Below are positions 8,851 through 17,861 of a stretch of DNA of 64,000 nucleotides, piece after piece. The stretch comes from Paludibacteraceae bacterium (GTDB lineage Bacteria; Bacteroidota; Bacteroidia; Bacteroidales; Paludibacteraceae). Positions within the stretch are counted from its first letter, which is position 1, and every line of letters starts with the position of its first letter. Made by a program: the position numbers and the translations under genes. The notes below the pieces were generated by a model. That model did no database searches, was not told the origin of the DNA, and saw only the letters and a list, made by a program, of their open reading frames with translations. The stretch spans positions 186,001 to 250,000 of the forward strand of contig JAEERP010000001.1 of the NCBI GenBank assembly GCA_016285885.1. The letters are read 5' to 3'.

Positions 8851-10809
8851 TTAGAGATATATTGAGAGTAATGTGATGGTGATAACTCCCATAATGAATA
8901 CCCAAGCGTACTGTTGTACGTATCCACTCTGAACTTCCTTCGTCTCTTGCGAAGCTTTGTTCGTAACCCATGACAACAGGTTCATGAATCCGTCGATGAT
9001 GTGGCGGTCGAACCATGCGATAGGTTGACAGATGCGTTGGAAGATGATATTGTTGGTCACAAAGAGATATATCTCATCGATATAGAATTTGTTGTAGGCC
9101 CAAAGATACGGTTTCTTGATGTAGGATACCGCCTTGTTCGGCCTGCCTGTCTTCTCCAAGTAGAGGAATGTGGCGATGAGGATACCGATCACGCCCGCTC
9201 CGATGCTTGGCAATGCGATGTTCCAGTGTGTGTGGATCTCGTAGCTTGTGAAGTCGCTTGAGATCAACTCGGTGAAGGATACCTTGCCGAACGCCCAACT
9301 GATACCGGTGATGACCGTTACTGCAGCTAAGAACATCAACGGGAAGGTCATGTTCAACGGTGCCTCGTGTGGCTCGTGCTCATATCCCTCCTCAGGCTCG
9401 CCGAACCAGAAGATTCTGTAGTAGAGACGGAACATGTAGAAGGCGGTCAGACCTGCCACGAAGTACTCTACGGCGAATACCCATTTGTTGGTCTCGAACG
9501 CTGCCACCAGGATCTCATCCTTCGAGAAGAAGCCTGAGAACGGAGGTATGCCGGCGATGGCCAAGCAGGCGATGAGGAACGTGATGTGGGTGATAGGCAA
9601 TTTCTTTCTGAGGTTGCCCATCGCATCCATCTCGTTGCTGTGCACGGCGTGGATGATGGCTCCTGCCGCCATGAAGAGCAATGCCTTGAACATGGCGTGC
9701 GTGAAGAGGTGCCACATGGAGGCCGTGTAACCGAGTCCGTTGACGCCTCCGTAGCCGGAAACACCCAACGCTACCATCATGTAGGCGATTTGTGAAATCG
9801 TGGAGAAGGCGAGCACTCGCTTGATGTCGGTCTGCGCACAGGCGATGATCGCGGCGAAGATGCTGGTGAACGCTCCGATGTAGGAGATCATCTGCAACAC
9901 ATGCGGTGTCTCGAACGAATAGATCGGGAAGAGCCTTGCCACCAAATAGACACCCGCTACGACCATCGTGGCCGCATGGATCAACGCTGAAGCTGGTGTC
10001 GGACCTTCCATAGCGTCCGGCAACCAAATGTGCAATGGGAACATGGCTGACTTACCCGCACCTCCTAAGAAGATGAGGAACATGGCGATCGAAATCACAG
10101 GGAACCCGAGAAAGGTCATCGTCCTCAAGTCTGAGTTGAACACCGCGTCAACATGTCCTTCGTTGATGAAGGTGAGTTTGTCGAAATCGAAGGTCCTCGT
10201 GTAGTAGGAGAGGATCAGGATACCGATCAGGAAGAACATATCCGCGAATCTCGTCACGATGAAGGCTTTCTTCGCCGCGCGCACTGCGGAATGTTTGAAG
10301 TAGTAGAAACTGATCAGGAGGAAGGAGGATACGCCCACCAACTCCCAGAAGATGTACATCTGGAAGATGTTGGTTGCCACCACCAATCCTAACATGGCGA
10401 AGGAGAAGAGCGAGAGGATGGCGTAGAAACGCTGGAATCCGCCCTCTCCGTGCATGTAACCCATGCTGTAGATGTGGACCATCAGGGAGACGGTCGAGAT
10501 GACGATCAACATGATGGCGGACAACGGATCCAAAAGGAATCCGATGCTGATCACCAAGTCTTGGTTCATCCGCAACCACTCCATGTTGAAGAGCGTCACC
10601 TGCTGGTAGGTGTCCCCCACTTGAAATTCTCCGCTGAAGAAGTATTGGAGCGCTATGTAATAGCTGATGACGGATACGACTCCGAAAACAGTCGTTCCCA
10701 CGATGCCCGAAACCTTCGGACACATCTTTTTACCGAATAGTCCTAGGATAAGGAACATGCAGAGCGGTAAAATTAAAACATAAGGAGCTAAATTCGCTAA
10801 CTGTTCCAT
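8851..10809 (-). CDS. nuoL: NADH-quinone oxidoreductase-like subunit L
   Basis: A 652-residue protein, the largest antiporter-like subunit, which carries the long lateral helix of complex I. The core has the typical FWELVGVSSFLLISFYY (key Glu) and FPLHIWLPDAMEGPTPASALIHAATMV-type segments. The C-terminal third contains a hydrophilic linker rich in His and Glu (EPEEGYEHEPHEAP), an amphipathic stretch and a final transmembrane helix, as expected. It starts 4 bases after nuoK. The length is normal for the family. Confidence 0.95.
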   Translation of the reverse strand: MEQLANLAPYVLILPLCMFLILGLFGKKMCPKVSGIVGTTVFGVVSVISYYIALQYFFSGEFQVGDTYQQVTLFNMEWLRMNQDLVISIGFLLDPLSAIMLIVISTVSLMVHIYSMGYMHGEGGFQRFYAILSLFSFAMLGLVVATNIFQMYIFWELVGVSSFLLISFYYFKHSAVRAAKKAFIVTRFADMFFLIGILILSYYTRTFDFDKLTFINEGHVDAVFNSDLRTMTFLGFPVISIAMFLIFLGGAGKSAMFPLHIWLPDAMEGPTPASALIHAATMVVAGVYLVARLFPIYSFETPHVLQMISYIGAFTSIFAAIIACAQTDIKRVLAFSTISQIAYMMVALGVSGYGGVNGLGYTASMWHLFTHAMFKALLFMAAGAIIHAVHSNEMDAMGNLRKKLPITHITFLIACLAIAGIPPFSGFFSKDEILVAAFETNKWVFAVEYFVAGLTAFYMFRLYYRIFWFGEPEEGYEHEPHEAPLNMTFPLMFLAAVTVITGISWAFGKVSFTELISSDFTSYEIHTHWNIALPSIGAGVIGILIATFLYLEKTGRPNKAVSYIKKPYLWAYNKFYIDEIYLFVTNNIIFQRICQPIAWFDRHIIDGFMNLLSWVTNKASQETKEVQSGYVQQYAWVFIMGVITITLLSIYL

Positions 10810-10813
10810 ATCA

Positions 10814-11125
10814 TTAGTACTTTAATTCGTTAATACTCTTGGCATCGATGTTTCTCTTCTGACGATAAACATTGATGATGATTGAAATGGCTACCGCAGT
10901 CTCCGCCGCCGCTATCGCGATGACGAAGAGGCTGTAGATGTGTCCCTCCATGAACTCCGGGTAGAGGAACCTGTTGGCCACTACGAAATTGATGTTTGCG
11001 GCGTTGAGGACGAGCTCTACCGACATCAGTATGCTGATGAGGTTCTTGCGTGCCACGAACCCATACACGCCTATGAAGAATAGGAGTGTGCTCAGAATAA
11101 AATATGCTTCTACTGGTATGTTCAT
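10814..11125 (-). CDS. nuoK: NADH-quinone oxidoreductase-like subunit K
   Basis: A 103-residue protein with three membrane helices, the usual size for NuoK. The conserved Glu residues within the helices are visible (LMSVELVLNAANINF and AAAETAVAISIIINVY); in other species these are needed for proton transfer. The start overlaps the nuoJ stop by 4 bases (ATGA), a sign of coupled translation within the nuo operon. Confidence 0.95.
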   Translation of the reverse strand: MNIPVEAYFILSTLLFFIGVYGFVARKNLISILMSVELVLNAANINFVVANRFLYPEFMEGHIYSLFVIAIAAAETAVAISIIINVYRQKRNIDAKSINELKY

Positions 11126-11667
11126 TTGTTGACCTCCTTACTCTTTGTTGCTATTGCAATACTTCCGACGATGCATGCGAGCAAAAGGATACTCGCCGCC
11201 TCGAATGGTAACAGATATTCGAACTTCTCCGTGCCCATCAGCGTGGTTCCGATAAGTTTCATGTCCACTGACTTCGCCATTTCTGTCGCTATCTCATACT
11301 CTGGCATGAAACCGAACTTGATGATCGTGATGGCACAGGTGAACGAACCGACGATGGCTGCCACAAGTCCCATGATTCGGCGTTGCCCTAGGTTGATTTC
11401 CTTGTCTTCTCCCAATCCCTTGATCAGCAGGATGGCGAAGACGATGAGAATCACAATGCCTCCCGCATATACGGAGAGCTGGACTGCCGCCAAGAACTCA
11501 TAGCTGAGCTGCAGATAGAGCCCCGCTATGCTGAACAGCGTGAAGAACAAGTAGGTGGCCGCCCGTAGAATCTTGGTGGATGTCACCGTCAAGATGCCAA
11601 AGAGCAATATGGCCGCCGCAAGTATGAAAAATATGATGTTGCTTGCTGTTAAATATTCCATGGTCAT
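11122..11667 (-). CDS. nuoJ: NADH-quinone oxidoreductase-like subunit J
   Basis: A 181-residue membrane protein with five helices. It contains the family segment LQLSYEFLAAVQLSVYAGGIV, which includes the pi-bulge helix involved in coupling quinone reduction to pumping. It overlaps nuoK by 4 bases and touches nuoI at a single base. Part of the complex I membrane arm. Confidence 0.93.
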   Translation of the reverse strand: MTMEYLTASNIIFFILAAAILLFGILTVTSTKILRAATYLFFTLFSIAGLYLQLSYEFLAAVQLSVYAGGIVILIVFAILLIKGLGEDKEINLGQRRIMGLVAAIVGSFTCAITIIKFGFMPEYEIATEMAKSVDMKLIGTTLMGTEKFEYLLPFEAASILLLACIVGSIAIATKSKEVNK

Positions 11668-12149
11668 TATTGTTGTGGGGTTGATATTGCTTTTTTCTCT
11701 TCTACCTTGGAACCCTCTTTGTTCAGTTGCTTGACTAATGTCTCTCTCCTGAATACCGAGTGCTCGAAGTTATTGCTCCAAACGATCGCCTTTTGTGGGC
11801 ACCCCATCGTGCATAATCCGCAGAAGGTGCAGCTTCCCAAGTCGTATAGGTATTTGTCCAATGCCTTCTTGGTCTTGCCATCTTCTGTGGTGATTTGCTT
11901 GGAGACCACCTTGATGGTTCCGTTCGGACAGTTCATCTGGCAGATTCCGCACGCTGTGCACTTGTGCTCGTTGTTAGCGTTGTGCGGCATCGTCAGCTCT
12001 CCCCTGAACCGTTCAGCGTATTCCTTCACCCCGCGGTTCTCCGGGTATTGTTCCGTGATAGGCTTCCTGATGAAGTTGATCATCGTGATGCGCATACCCT
12101 GTAGCAGGTTCCATATCCCGGAAAATAGATCTTTGATATACTGTATCAT
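11667..12149 (-). CDS. nuoI: NADH-quinone oxidoreductase-like subunit I (2x[4Fe-4S])
   Basis: A 160-residue ferredoxin-like subunit. Two complete [4Fe-4S] motifs are seen: CTACGICQMNCPNGTI and CTFCGLCTMGCPQKAI. They carry electrons through the peripheral arm towards the NuoB cluster and quinone. An amphipathic N-terminus (GIWNLLQGMRITMINFIRKP) likely lies along the membrane. As no NuoEFG genes are present in this operon, the electron donor is probably a reduced ferredoxin-like carrier or another dehydrogenase rather than the standard NADH module; that is inference. The gene lies 18 bases after nuoH. Confidence 0.95.
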   Translation of the reverse strand: MIQYIKDLFSGIWNLLQGMRITMINFIRKPITEQYPENRGVKEYAERFRGELTMPHNANNEHKCTACGICQMNCPNGTIKVVSKQITTEDGKTKKALDKYLYDLGSCTFCGLCTMGCPQKAIVWSNNFEHSVFRRETLVKQLNKEGSKVEEKKAISTPQQ

Positions 12150-12167
12150 CTTTCTTTCCCTTTAGAT

Positions 12168-13259
12168 TTAAATTATAACCCACACTGCCATGATGAGCAG
12201 GTTCAATATACTGATTGGCATCAGGATCTTCCACTCCAACTTGAGCAGTTGGTCGATCCTGAGCCTTGGGAATGTCCATCTCACCCATAGGCTGAGAAGC
12301 ACGAGTGCGAAGGTCTTGCCCATGAACCATATCCATGAAGGAATCTGTCCCATAAGCTCGTTGAACCCGGATGCCCATCCTGCGTTGATCTGCAAAGGTT
12401 GCCATCCTCCGAGGAAGACTGTCGCCGCGATACCTGCGATGATGAACATGTTCAAATATTCCGCCAAGTAGAAGAATCCGAACTGGATACCGGAGTATTC
12501 CGTGTGGTATCCTGCCGTCAACTCTGACTCGGCTTCCGGAAGGTCGAATGGGCCACGGTTGGTCTCCGCATGTCCTGCGATCAAATAGATGATGAAGGCG
12601 ATGATGGCGGTCGGCGCCTGGAAGATGTACCAAGTGTTGTATCCGCCTTCAGCGTTCATGCCGCCTTGTCCGGCGATGATGTCCGAGATGCTCAATGATC
12701 CTGCGAGAATGACCATCGTCATGATGGAGAGTCCCGCAGACAGCTCGTAACTGATGAGCTGGGCACCGCTACGCATCGCACCGATCAGGGTGTACTTGTT
12801 GTTGCTGGACCATCCCGCCAAGAGGATGCCGACCACGCCTAACGAGGAGATCGCCAGGATGTAGAAGACTCCGACGTTGAAGTCGATGCAGGCTAATCCG
12901 TCACCGAACTGTAATGCGCCGAATGTGCAGAAGGAACCTGCAATGGCGAGGAACAACGCTGTCTTGAATAGGATGTTGTCCGTGTTCTTGATTGAGATGA
13001 TTTCCTTCAAAAGGATCTTGACCATGTCGGCCACGCTCTGCAACAATCCCCAAGGACCTACTCGGTTAGGACCGATTCGGCATTGGAACCGGGCGCAAAT
13101 CTTTCTCTCCAAAAGGATGAGGATCAATGCAAGTACACAATAGAGACCCAGCAGGGCGGCGCCTATGATGACATATTCGATTGTCGTCGCCAGCCATCCG
13201 GGTAGGGCGTCCGTGAGTCCCTCGTGTATTGTACTTATTATTTCACTAAATGTTAACAT
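12168..13259 (-). CDS. nuoH: NADH-quinone oxidoreductase-like subunit H
   Basis: A 363-residue membrane subunit that forms much of the quinone-binding chamber. Conserved loops are present: [21 protein letters not shown] in the first large loop, and the acidic loop [20 protein letters not shown] that contacts the peripheral arm. Eight or so membrane helices are seen. It begins 33 bases after the nuoCD stop and is followed by nuoI. Confidence 0.96.
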   Translation of the reverse strand: MLTFSEIISTIHEGLTDALPGWLATTIEYVIIGAALLGLYCVLALILILLERKICARFQCRIGPNRVGPWGLLQSVADMVKILLKEIISIKNTDNILFKTALFLAIAGSFCTFGALQFGDGLACIDFNVGVFYILAISSLGVVGILLAGWSSNNKYTLIGAMRSGAQLISYELSAGLSIMTMVILAGSLSISDIIAGQGGMNAEGGYNTWYIFQAPTAIIAFIIYLIAGHAETNRGPFDLPEAESELTAGYHTEYSGIQFGFFYLAEYLNMFIIAGIAATVFLGGWQPLQINAGWASGFNELMGQIPSWIWFMGKTFALVLLSLWVRWTFPRLRIDQLLKLEWKILMPISILNLLIMAVWVII

Positions 13260-13292
13260 ATCCTTTATTCTTTATTTTGTCTGTGAAAAGAA

Positions 13293-14921
13293 TTATCTGT
13301 CCGCACATGGGATTACGTAGTCCAAAGAGGCTCCGATCATGATGAGGTCGGCGATCTTCTCGTTCCTGCACAACGGATCCAATGCGGAGATTAGCGTCAT
13401 GCATGGTGAGCGGAACTTCACGCGGTAAGGGTTCTTGTCTCCCTTGCTGTTGATGTAGACGCCGAAGTCTCCCCTCGCGTTCTCCACCCGCTGGTAGTAC
13501 TCTCCCTCCGGCAACTTGATGATCGCCGGTGTCTTCGCCTTGAAGTCTCCCTCCGGCAGGTTGTCGATGAGTTGCTCGATGATGCGGAGTGACTGCTCGA
13601 TCTCGTCCAAACGGATGAGGTATCGGTCGAACGTGCCACCCTCTGAGCGAAGCATCTCTTGGAAGTCTACCTGGTCGTACACCGCATATGGCTCGATCTT
13701 ACGTACGTCGCATGACCATCCGGATGCTCTTCCCGCAGGTCCTGTCACGCCCAATGAAGCGGCGGTCTCCTTGGTGAGGAATCCGATGTTCTCCATACGT
13801 CCCTTCGCGATTGGGTTGTTGGTGAAGAGGATATGGTACTCTTTGATCATCTTACGCATATAAGGTATAAACTCCTTGACCTGGTCCACGAATTTAGGAC
13901 TCACCTCGTTGGCCAATCCTCCGATGACGTTGTAGCCCACCATGAGGCGGCCACCACCGGTCTCTTCGAATATGTCCATGATCTTTTCACGGTCGCGCAT
14001 TCCGTAGATGAAGGCGGTGATGGAACCCATATCCATGCACATACATCCCCATCCCAACAAGTGGGAAGCGATACGGGTCAACTCGTCGAAGATGACGCGG
14101 ACCACTTGCGCCCTTTTCGGCACCTCGATGCCAAGGGCTTTCTCTACGCAGAGGCAGAAGGCGTGGCGGTTCATCGTTCCTGACAGATAGTCGAGACGCT
14201 CTGTCAGTTGGAGGATCTGCGGGTAGGTCTTGCTCTCGCACATCTTCTCGATGCCTCGGTGGATATAGCCGAAGTTCGGGTCCACCTTCTTGATGATCTC
14301 TCCATCCAACGATACCCTCAGGTGAAGCACACCGTGGGTGGCTGGGTGCTGAGGACCTATGTTCACCACGTATTCGTTTTTGTCGAACAGCGCTTTGTGT
14401 TCAGTAATCAGTTTGCCCTCCTTGTCGAATCGGATGGAAGGAAGGTCCTCCATCGCGTCCGCTGTTTGGTTGACAAGCGGAACAGGGTTCAGCTTCGGAT
14501 CCGCATCATAGTCCTTCCTGAATGGGAAGCCGTTCCAGTCTGCCCGTAAGAAGAGGCGGCGCAGGTCTGGGTGGTTGACGAATTGCAGGCCGAAGAAGTC
14601 GTAAGCCTCACGCTCGTACAGGTTGGCGGATGCCCAGAGGTCGCTCACCGTCGGAATGGCGAGGTTCTCCCTGTCTGGCGTGTTCACTTTCACGACGACC
14701 ATCGCTTTCTTGTCTTGGGTGGAGGTGAAGTGGTAAATCACTCCGAAATACTCCTTGTAGTCCATTCCTGTTAGGTTCAACAGGACATCGAACCCGTTCT
14801 CTTTCAGTTTCTCCGCCAATTTCCTCAATTGGTTAGGGGAAACGCAGATGGTAGGGTATTGTTGCTCTTCGATAGTGAGACTGGAGTCCACTGACGAAAT
14901 TATCTCTTTTATCTTTTTCAT
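13293..14921 (-). CDS. nuoCD: Fused NADH-quinone oxidoreductase-like subunit C/D
   Basis: A 542-residue fusion of NuoC (about 1-150) and NuoD (about 185-542). The NuoC part contains the conserved YEREAYDFFGLQFVNHPDLR region. The NuoD part has the quinone-site segment NIGPQHPATHGVLHLRVSLDG with its His residues, and the GWGCMCMDMGSITAFIYGMRDREKIMD region. Fused CD subunits occur in many bacteria, including E. coli and Bacteroidota, so this is not a frameshift artefact. The gene sits 3 bases after nuoB. It forms part of the quinone-reducing site with NuoB and NuoH. Confidence 0.95.
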   Translation of the reverse strand: MKKIKEIISSVDSSLTIEEQQYPTICVSPNQLRKLAEKLKENGFDVLLNLTGMDYKEYFGVIYHFTSTQDKKAMVVVKVNTPDRENLAIPTVSDLWASANLYEREAYDFFGLQFVNHPDLRRLFLRADWNGFPFRKDYDADPKLNPVPLVNQTADAMEDLPSIRFDKEGKLITEHKALFDKNEYVVNIGPQHPATHGVLHLRVSLDGEIIKKVDPNFGYIHRGIEKMCESKTYPQILQLTERLDYLSGTMNRHAFCLCVEKALGIEVPKRAQVVRVIFDELTRIASHLLGWGCMCMDMGSITAFIYGMRDREKIMDIFEETGGGRLMVGYNVIGGLANEVSPKFVDQVKEFIPYMRKMIKEYHILFTNNPIAKGRMENIGFLTKETAASLGVTGPAGRASGWSCDVRKIEPYAVYDQVDFQEMLRSEGGTFDRYLIRLDEIEQSLRIIEQLIDNLPEGDFKAKTPAIIKLPEGEYYQRVENARGDFGVYINSKGDKNPYRVKFRSPCMTLISALDPLCRNEKIADLIMIGASLDYVIPCADR

Positions 14922-14924
14922 ATC

Positions 14925-15545
14925 CTACTCGTTTTCTGCTGTATTGTTTTCTTGTTTGATGGCTTCTTCCTTCTCCTCTTTCTTGTTGTTAGGCAATTTG
15001 AAGAAGTTCTCCAACTTGATTTTCCTTTGTAGTTGCATCATGCCGTAGAGCATGGCGTCTGGTCTTGGCGGACATCCCGGTACGTATACGTCCACTGGAA
15101 TGATTTCGTTCACACCGTTTACGACGTGGTAGGTGTCCTTGAACGGTCCGCCGCTGATGGCGCATCCGCCAACGGCGATGACGTATTTCGGCTCAGCCAT
15201 CTGATCGTACAGACGTTTGAGCACCGGAGCCATCTTGTGCACGATTGTTCCTGCCACGAAGATGACGTCGGCCTGACGTGGTGAGTTACGTGTGACCTCC
15301 CATCCGAAACGGGCGAAGTCGGTACGAGCGGCACCGACGCACATGAACTCGATACCGCAACAGCTGGTGGCGAAGGTCAACGGCCATACGGAGTTGGACC
15401 GTCCCCAGTTGATGATGTCGTCTAATACGCCGACCACCACATTCACACCACCCGCGCGAAGTTCTTCAACATACTGCTCTAAGTATTCGTTGTCGTTGAA
15501 GTCCTCCGTCTTCATGTTTTTTATTTTGATGTTCTTTACTTCCAT
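14925..15545 (-). CDS. nuoB: NADH-quinone oxidoreductase-like subunit B (N2 cluster)
   Basis: NuoB holds the N2 [4Fe-4S] cluster next to the quinone site. The cluster motif is intact: the TSCCGIEFM pair of cysteines, then [21 protein letters not shown] and VPGCPPRPD. The start at 15545 ([10 protein letters not shown]) is preferred because it overlaps the nuoA stop by 10 bases (GAATGGAAGTAA), like the nuoM/nuoN overlap; an in-frame ATG at 15566 would add 7 residues. The C-terminal tail is long and charged ([14 protein letters not shown]), which adds length compared with most NuoB proteins. Confidence 0.94.
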   Translation of the reverse strand: MEVKNIKIKNMKTEDFNDNEYLEQYVEELRAGGVNVVVGVLDDIINWGRSNSVWPLTFATSCCGIEFMCVGAARTDFARFGWEVTRNSPRQADVIFVAGTIVHKMAPVLKRLYDQMAEPKYVIAVGGCAISGGPFKDTYHVVNGVNEIIPVDVYVPGCPPRPDAMLYGMMQLQRKIKLENFFKLPNNKKEEKEEAIKQENNTAENE

Positions 15546-15889
15546 TCCAATGCTCCTTTCTTCCATGCGTAGGCTAATCCAAGAACAAGAACGAAGAGAA
15601 AGAACGATACGCTAACCAACCCCATCGCACCCAATGACTTCATGATGGTCGCCCATGGGAACAGCAGAACTGTCTCCACATCGAACATCAGGAAGAGGAT
15701 GGCGAAGAGGTAGTAGCCTATCTTGAACTGCATCCACGACGTGCCTCTCGTAGGGATACCACATTCGTACGGCTCTCCTTTTTGCGCATTGGTCGACTTA
15801 GGTGCCAGCAGCTTGCCGATGATCAGCGCGGCTACCACCATGATGACGGCTGTCACCAATACGACGATAAAAATTTCACCTGAACTCAT
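15536..15889 (-). CDS. nuoA: NADH-quinone oxidoreductase-like subunit A
   Basis: A 117-residue protein with three membrane helices and the conserved loop [20 protein letters not shown], whose Cys and Glu face the quinone chamber; the [12 protein letters not shown] segment is also typical. It is the first gene of the nuo operon. Its 5' region contains an unusual hairpin with a T-run (15926-15958) about 40 bases ahead of the ATG. No exact TAnnTTTG box is found between that hairpin and the ATG. Confidence 0.94.
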   Translation of the reverse strand: MSSGEIFIVVLVTAVIMVVAALIIGKLLAPKSTNAQKGEPYECGIPTRGTSWMQFKIGYYLFAILFLMFDVETVLLFPWATIMKSLGAMGLVSVSFFLFVLVLGLAYAWKKGALEWK

Positions 15890-15925
15890 TGTTATAAACT
15901 GTTTTTGTTATTGATATTCTATGAC

Positions 15926-15958
15926 AAAAAAAAACTATACCTTTTGGGGGTATAGTTT
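15926..15958 (-). terminator. Terminator-like hairpin upstream of nuoA (possible attenuator)
   Basis: A perfect 9-bp stem (AAACTATAC at 15932-15940 with GTATAGTTT at 15950-15958) and a 9-base loop, followed on the minus strand by a run of about six Ts. It points towards nuoA, only about 40 bases away, and no minus-strand gene lies upstream of it. It could end a short leader RNA and so regulate nuo, or simply shield the operon from antisense reading through the lysC region. Confidence 0.6.
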
Positions 15959-16343
15959 CGCATGGTAGTGTGACCTTCCACAAACCATTGTTTCCAACGA
16001 TTTGTTTTTCAAGCATTTCCTTAGGGTGACTTGTTTTTTCATCACACTGAATTTTCTTGTTATGTATCTCTTTTATACAATCGTAATTTTACGTACGCAA
16101 AATTGGAAAAGTTATTTGATTTGGACAAATAATTCCCCACGTTTTTTTTCTTCAATTTTGACAATTTGAAAGTCTTTTCTCATAAATGGGTTTAAAATGG
16201 CTTTTGTTTTTGCCTTTTTGTATGTTTGAAATGCCTGTTTGTGTCAAAATGTAAGTTTTGCTCCTCTCTTTGTTCGCAATTAGAAAGTTTTCCACAGGTG
16301 GATTTTTTTACCTTAATACTAAATGTTCATATTGATATTTCGT
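15959..16343. other. Intergenic region between nuoA and the aspartate kinase gene
   Basis: About 385 AT-rich bases with no convincing coding frame. The two flanking operons diverge from here. I find no exact TAnnTTTG on the minus strand, so the nuo promoter is not located. Two similar words (GTGACCTTCC and GGTGACTTGT) occur at about 15970 and 16024, which I could not interpret. Confidence 0.5.
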
Positions 16344-16351
16344 TATCTTTG
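16344..16351 (+). promoter_or_regulatory. -7 box of the aspartate kinase gene
   Basis: TATCTTTG fits TAnnTTTG and lies 27 bases ahead of the ATG at 16378. No TTTG is found at the ideal -33 distance. AAAGGATGATAAT just before the ATG may serve as a purine-rich ribosome-binding site. Confidence 0.55.
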
Positions 16352-16377
16352 CAAAAAAACAATTAAAGGATGATAAT

Positions 16378-17769
16378 ATGTTGACTGTAGAAAAAATTGG
16401 CGGAACGTCCATGTCTGAGTTCAAGGATGTCTTGAACAACATTATTATAGGGAAAAGATCGGGGTCGGATTTTTATAACCGTATCTTCGTCGTGTCCGCT
16501 TACAACAATGTCACAAACTGGTTGCTGGAACATAAGAAAACGGGCGAGCCAGGTATTTATGTGAAATTCTTGAGGGATGAGAATTATAATGAGGCGCTCG
16601 ACGAACTCTGTGGAAAGCTGATCGCTCTGAACCGCAAGTATGAGGAGATCAAGCTGGACCAAAAGGTCGCGGACGAATTCATCATCAACAGAATCGCTAA
16701 GGCGAAGTCTTATTTGGCCGCTATGCACAGTGTGGTGGCTTCGGGCTATGTGAATAAGCGTGATTTGTTCCTCGCTGCCCGTGAGATCTTGTCTTCTATC
16801 GGCGAGGCTCACTCTGCCTTCAATTCGGTCAATATCATCAGGAACCATGGCATTGACGCTACTTTCATCGACCTCTGCGGATTCGACGACTCTGAGGCGC
16901 TTACGATCGATGAACGTATCCACAAGGCTTTCGTTGGCGTCGATTTCTCTAAAACGCTTTGCGTCGCCACTGGCTACACGAAGGGCGTCGAGGGGATCAT
17001 GCGCGCTTTCGACCGTGGCTACTCTGAGGTGACCTTCTCTAAAATAGCTGTCGAGGTGAAGGCCGACGAGGCGGTTATCCATAAGGAGTTCCACTTGTCT
17101 TCGGCTGATCCTAAACTGGTCGGTAAGGATAAGTCCATCCCTGTCGGTCATACGAACTTCATGGTGGCGGACCAATTGGCGGATGTCGGCATGGAGGCTA
17201 TCCATCCGAAGGCTTCTAAGCCATTGGAGTTGGCTGGTATCAACATCCGTATAAAAAATACATTTGAACCGGAACACCCGGGCACCCTGATCTCTAAGGA
17301 TTATGTGGCGCAACAATCCCGCATCGAAATTGTCTCTGGTACGGATAAGGTGCTGGCGGTGGAGATCCATGACCCGATGATGGTGGGTGAGGTTGGTTTC
17401 GACCTCCGTATCATGCAGGTCTTCGAGAAACACCACGTTAGTTATATCCTGAAGTCTACAAATGCTAATAGCATCACGATGGTGATCTGGGATAAGCCAA
17501 GCTCCATGCCTTTGGTGGATGAACTGCAACGTCTCTTCTATCAAGTGACGGTCAAGGAGGTCTCCTTGGTTTGCTGCATGGGTACGAACATCGCTCATCC
17601 GGGCTTCCTCTATAGAGCGGCCAAGGCTTTGTGCGATAATAATATTAATATCGAATGCTTCGCCCAGTCTTTGCGACAGGTGAATATGCAGTTCGTGCTG
17701 AAACGTGAGGATTATGCTGCCGCTATCTGCGCATTGAACGATGCGTTGTGCGTGCAGAAGATCGGATGA
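16378..17769 (+). CDS. Aspartate kinase, divergent (ectoine-type-like) subfamily
   Basis: A 463-residue kinase that phosphorylates L-aspartate, the first step to lysine, threonine, methionine and diaminopimelate. The N-terminus reads VEKIGGTSM instead of the usual KFGGTS, and ATGYTKGVEGIMRAFDRGYSEVT matches the nucleotide-binding region. The EAIHPKASKPLELAGINIRIKNT segment is typical of aspartokinases. Two ACT domains, about 310-463, suggest allosteric control by an amino acid end product. The VEKIGGTSM start recalls the Ask_Ect subfamily linked to ectoine synthesis, but no ect genes are nearby. It has its own promoter and terminator, so it appears monocistronic. Confidence 0.8.
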   Translation: MLTVEKIGGTSMSEFKDVLNNIIIGKRSGSDFYNRIFVVSAYNNVTNWLLEHKKTGEPGIYVKFLRDENYNEALDELCGKLIALNRKYEEIKLDQKVADEFIINRIAKAKSYLAAMHSVVASGYVNKRDLFLAAREILSSIGEAHSAFNSVNIIRNHGIDATFIDLCGFDDSEALTIDERIHKAFVGVDFSKTLCVATGYTKGVEGIMRAFDRGYSEVTFSKIAVEVKADEAVIHKEFHLSSADPKLVGKDKSIPVGHTNFMVADQLADVGMEAIHPKASKPLELAGINIRIKNTFEPEHPGTLISKDYVAQQSRIEIVSGTDKVLAVEIHDPMMVGEVGFDLRIMQVFEKHHVSYILKSTNANSITMVIWDKPSSMPLVDELQRLFYQVTVKEVSLVCCMGTNIAHPGFLYRAAKALCDNNINIECFAQSLRQVNMQFVLKREDYAAAICALNDALCVQKIG

Positions 17770-17806
17770 TTCCATCTTGTGTGATGGGGCTCCTGTAATT
17801 ATATGG

Positions 17807-17840
17807 CGGCAAATCGTTGGATTTGCCGTCTCTTTTTTTT
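17807..17840 (+). terminator. Terminator of the aspartate kinase gene
   Basis: A perfect 9-bp stem (CGGCAAATC, 17807-17815, with GATTTGCCG, 17820-17828) and GTTG loop, followed by TCTC and a run of eight Ts. It lies 38 bases past the stop codon. Confidence 0.85.
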
Positions 17841-17861
17841 AACATCGAAATGCTCTTTTGA

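Noticed and set aside
13418-13639. Arg/Ser-rich minus-strand frame inside nuoCD
   Set aside because: A frame-shifted reading of nuoCD with the composition bias expected for this codon usage.
16363-17775. 470-codon minus-strand frame opposite the aspartate kinase
   Set aside because: It is a shadow of a real gene with clear kinase and ACT motifs; the product has no recognisable domain and a strong His/Arg bias typical of antisense frames.
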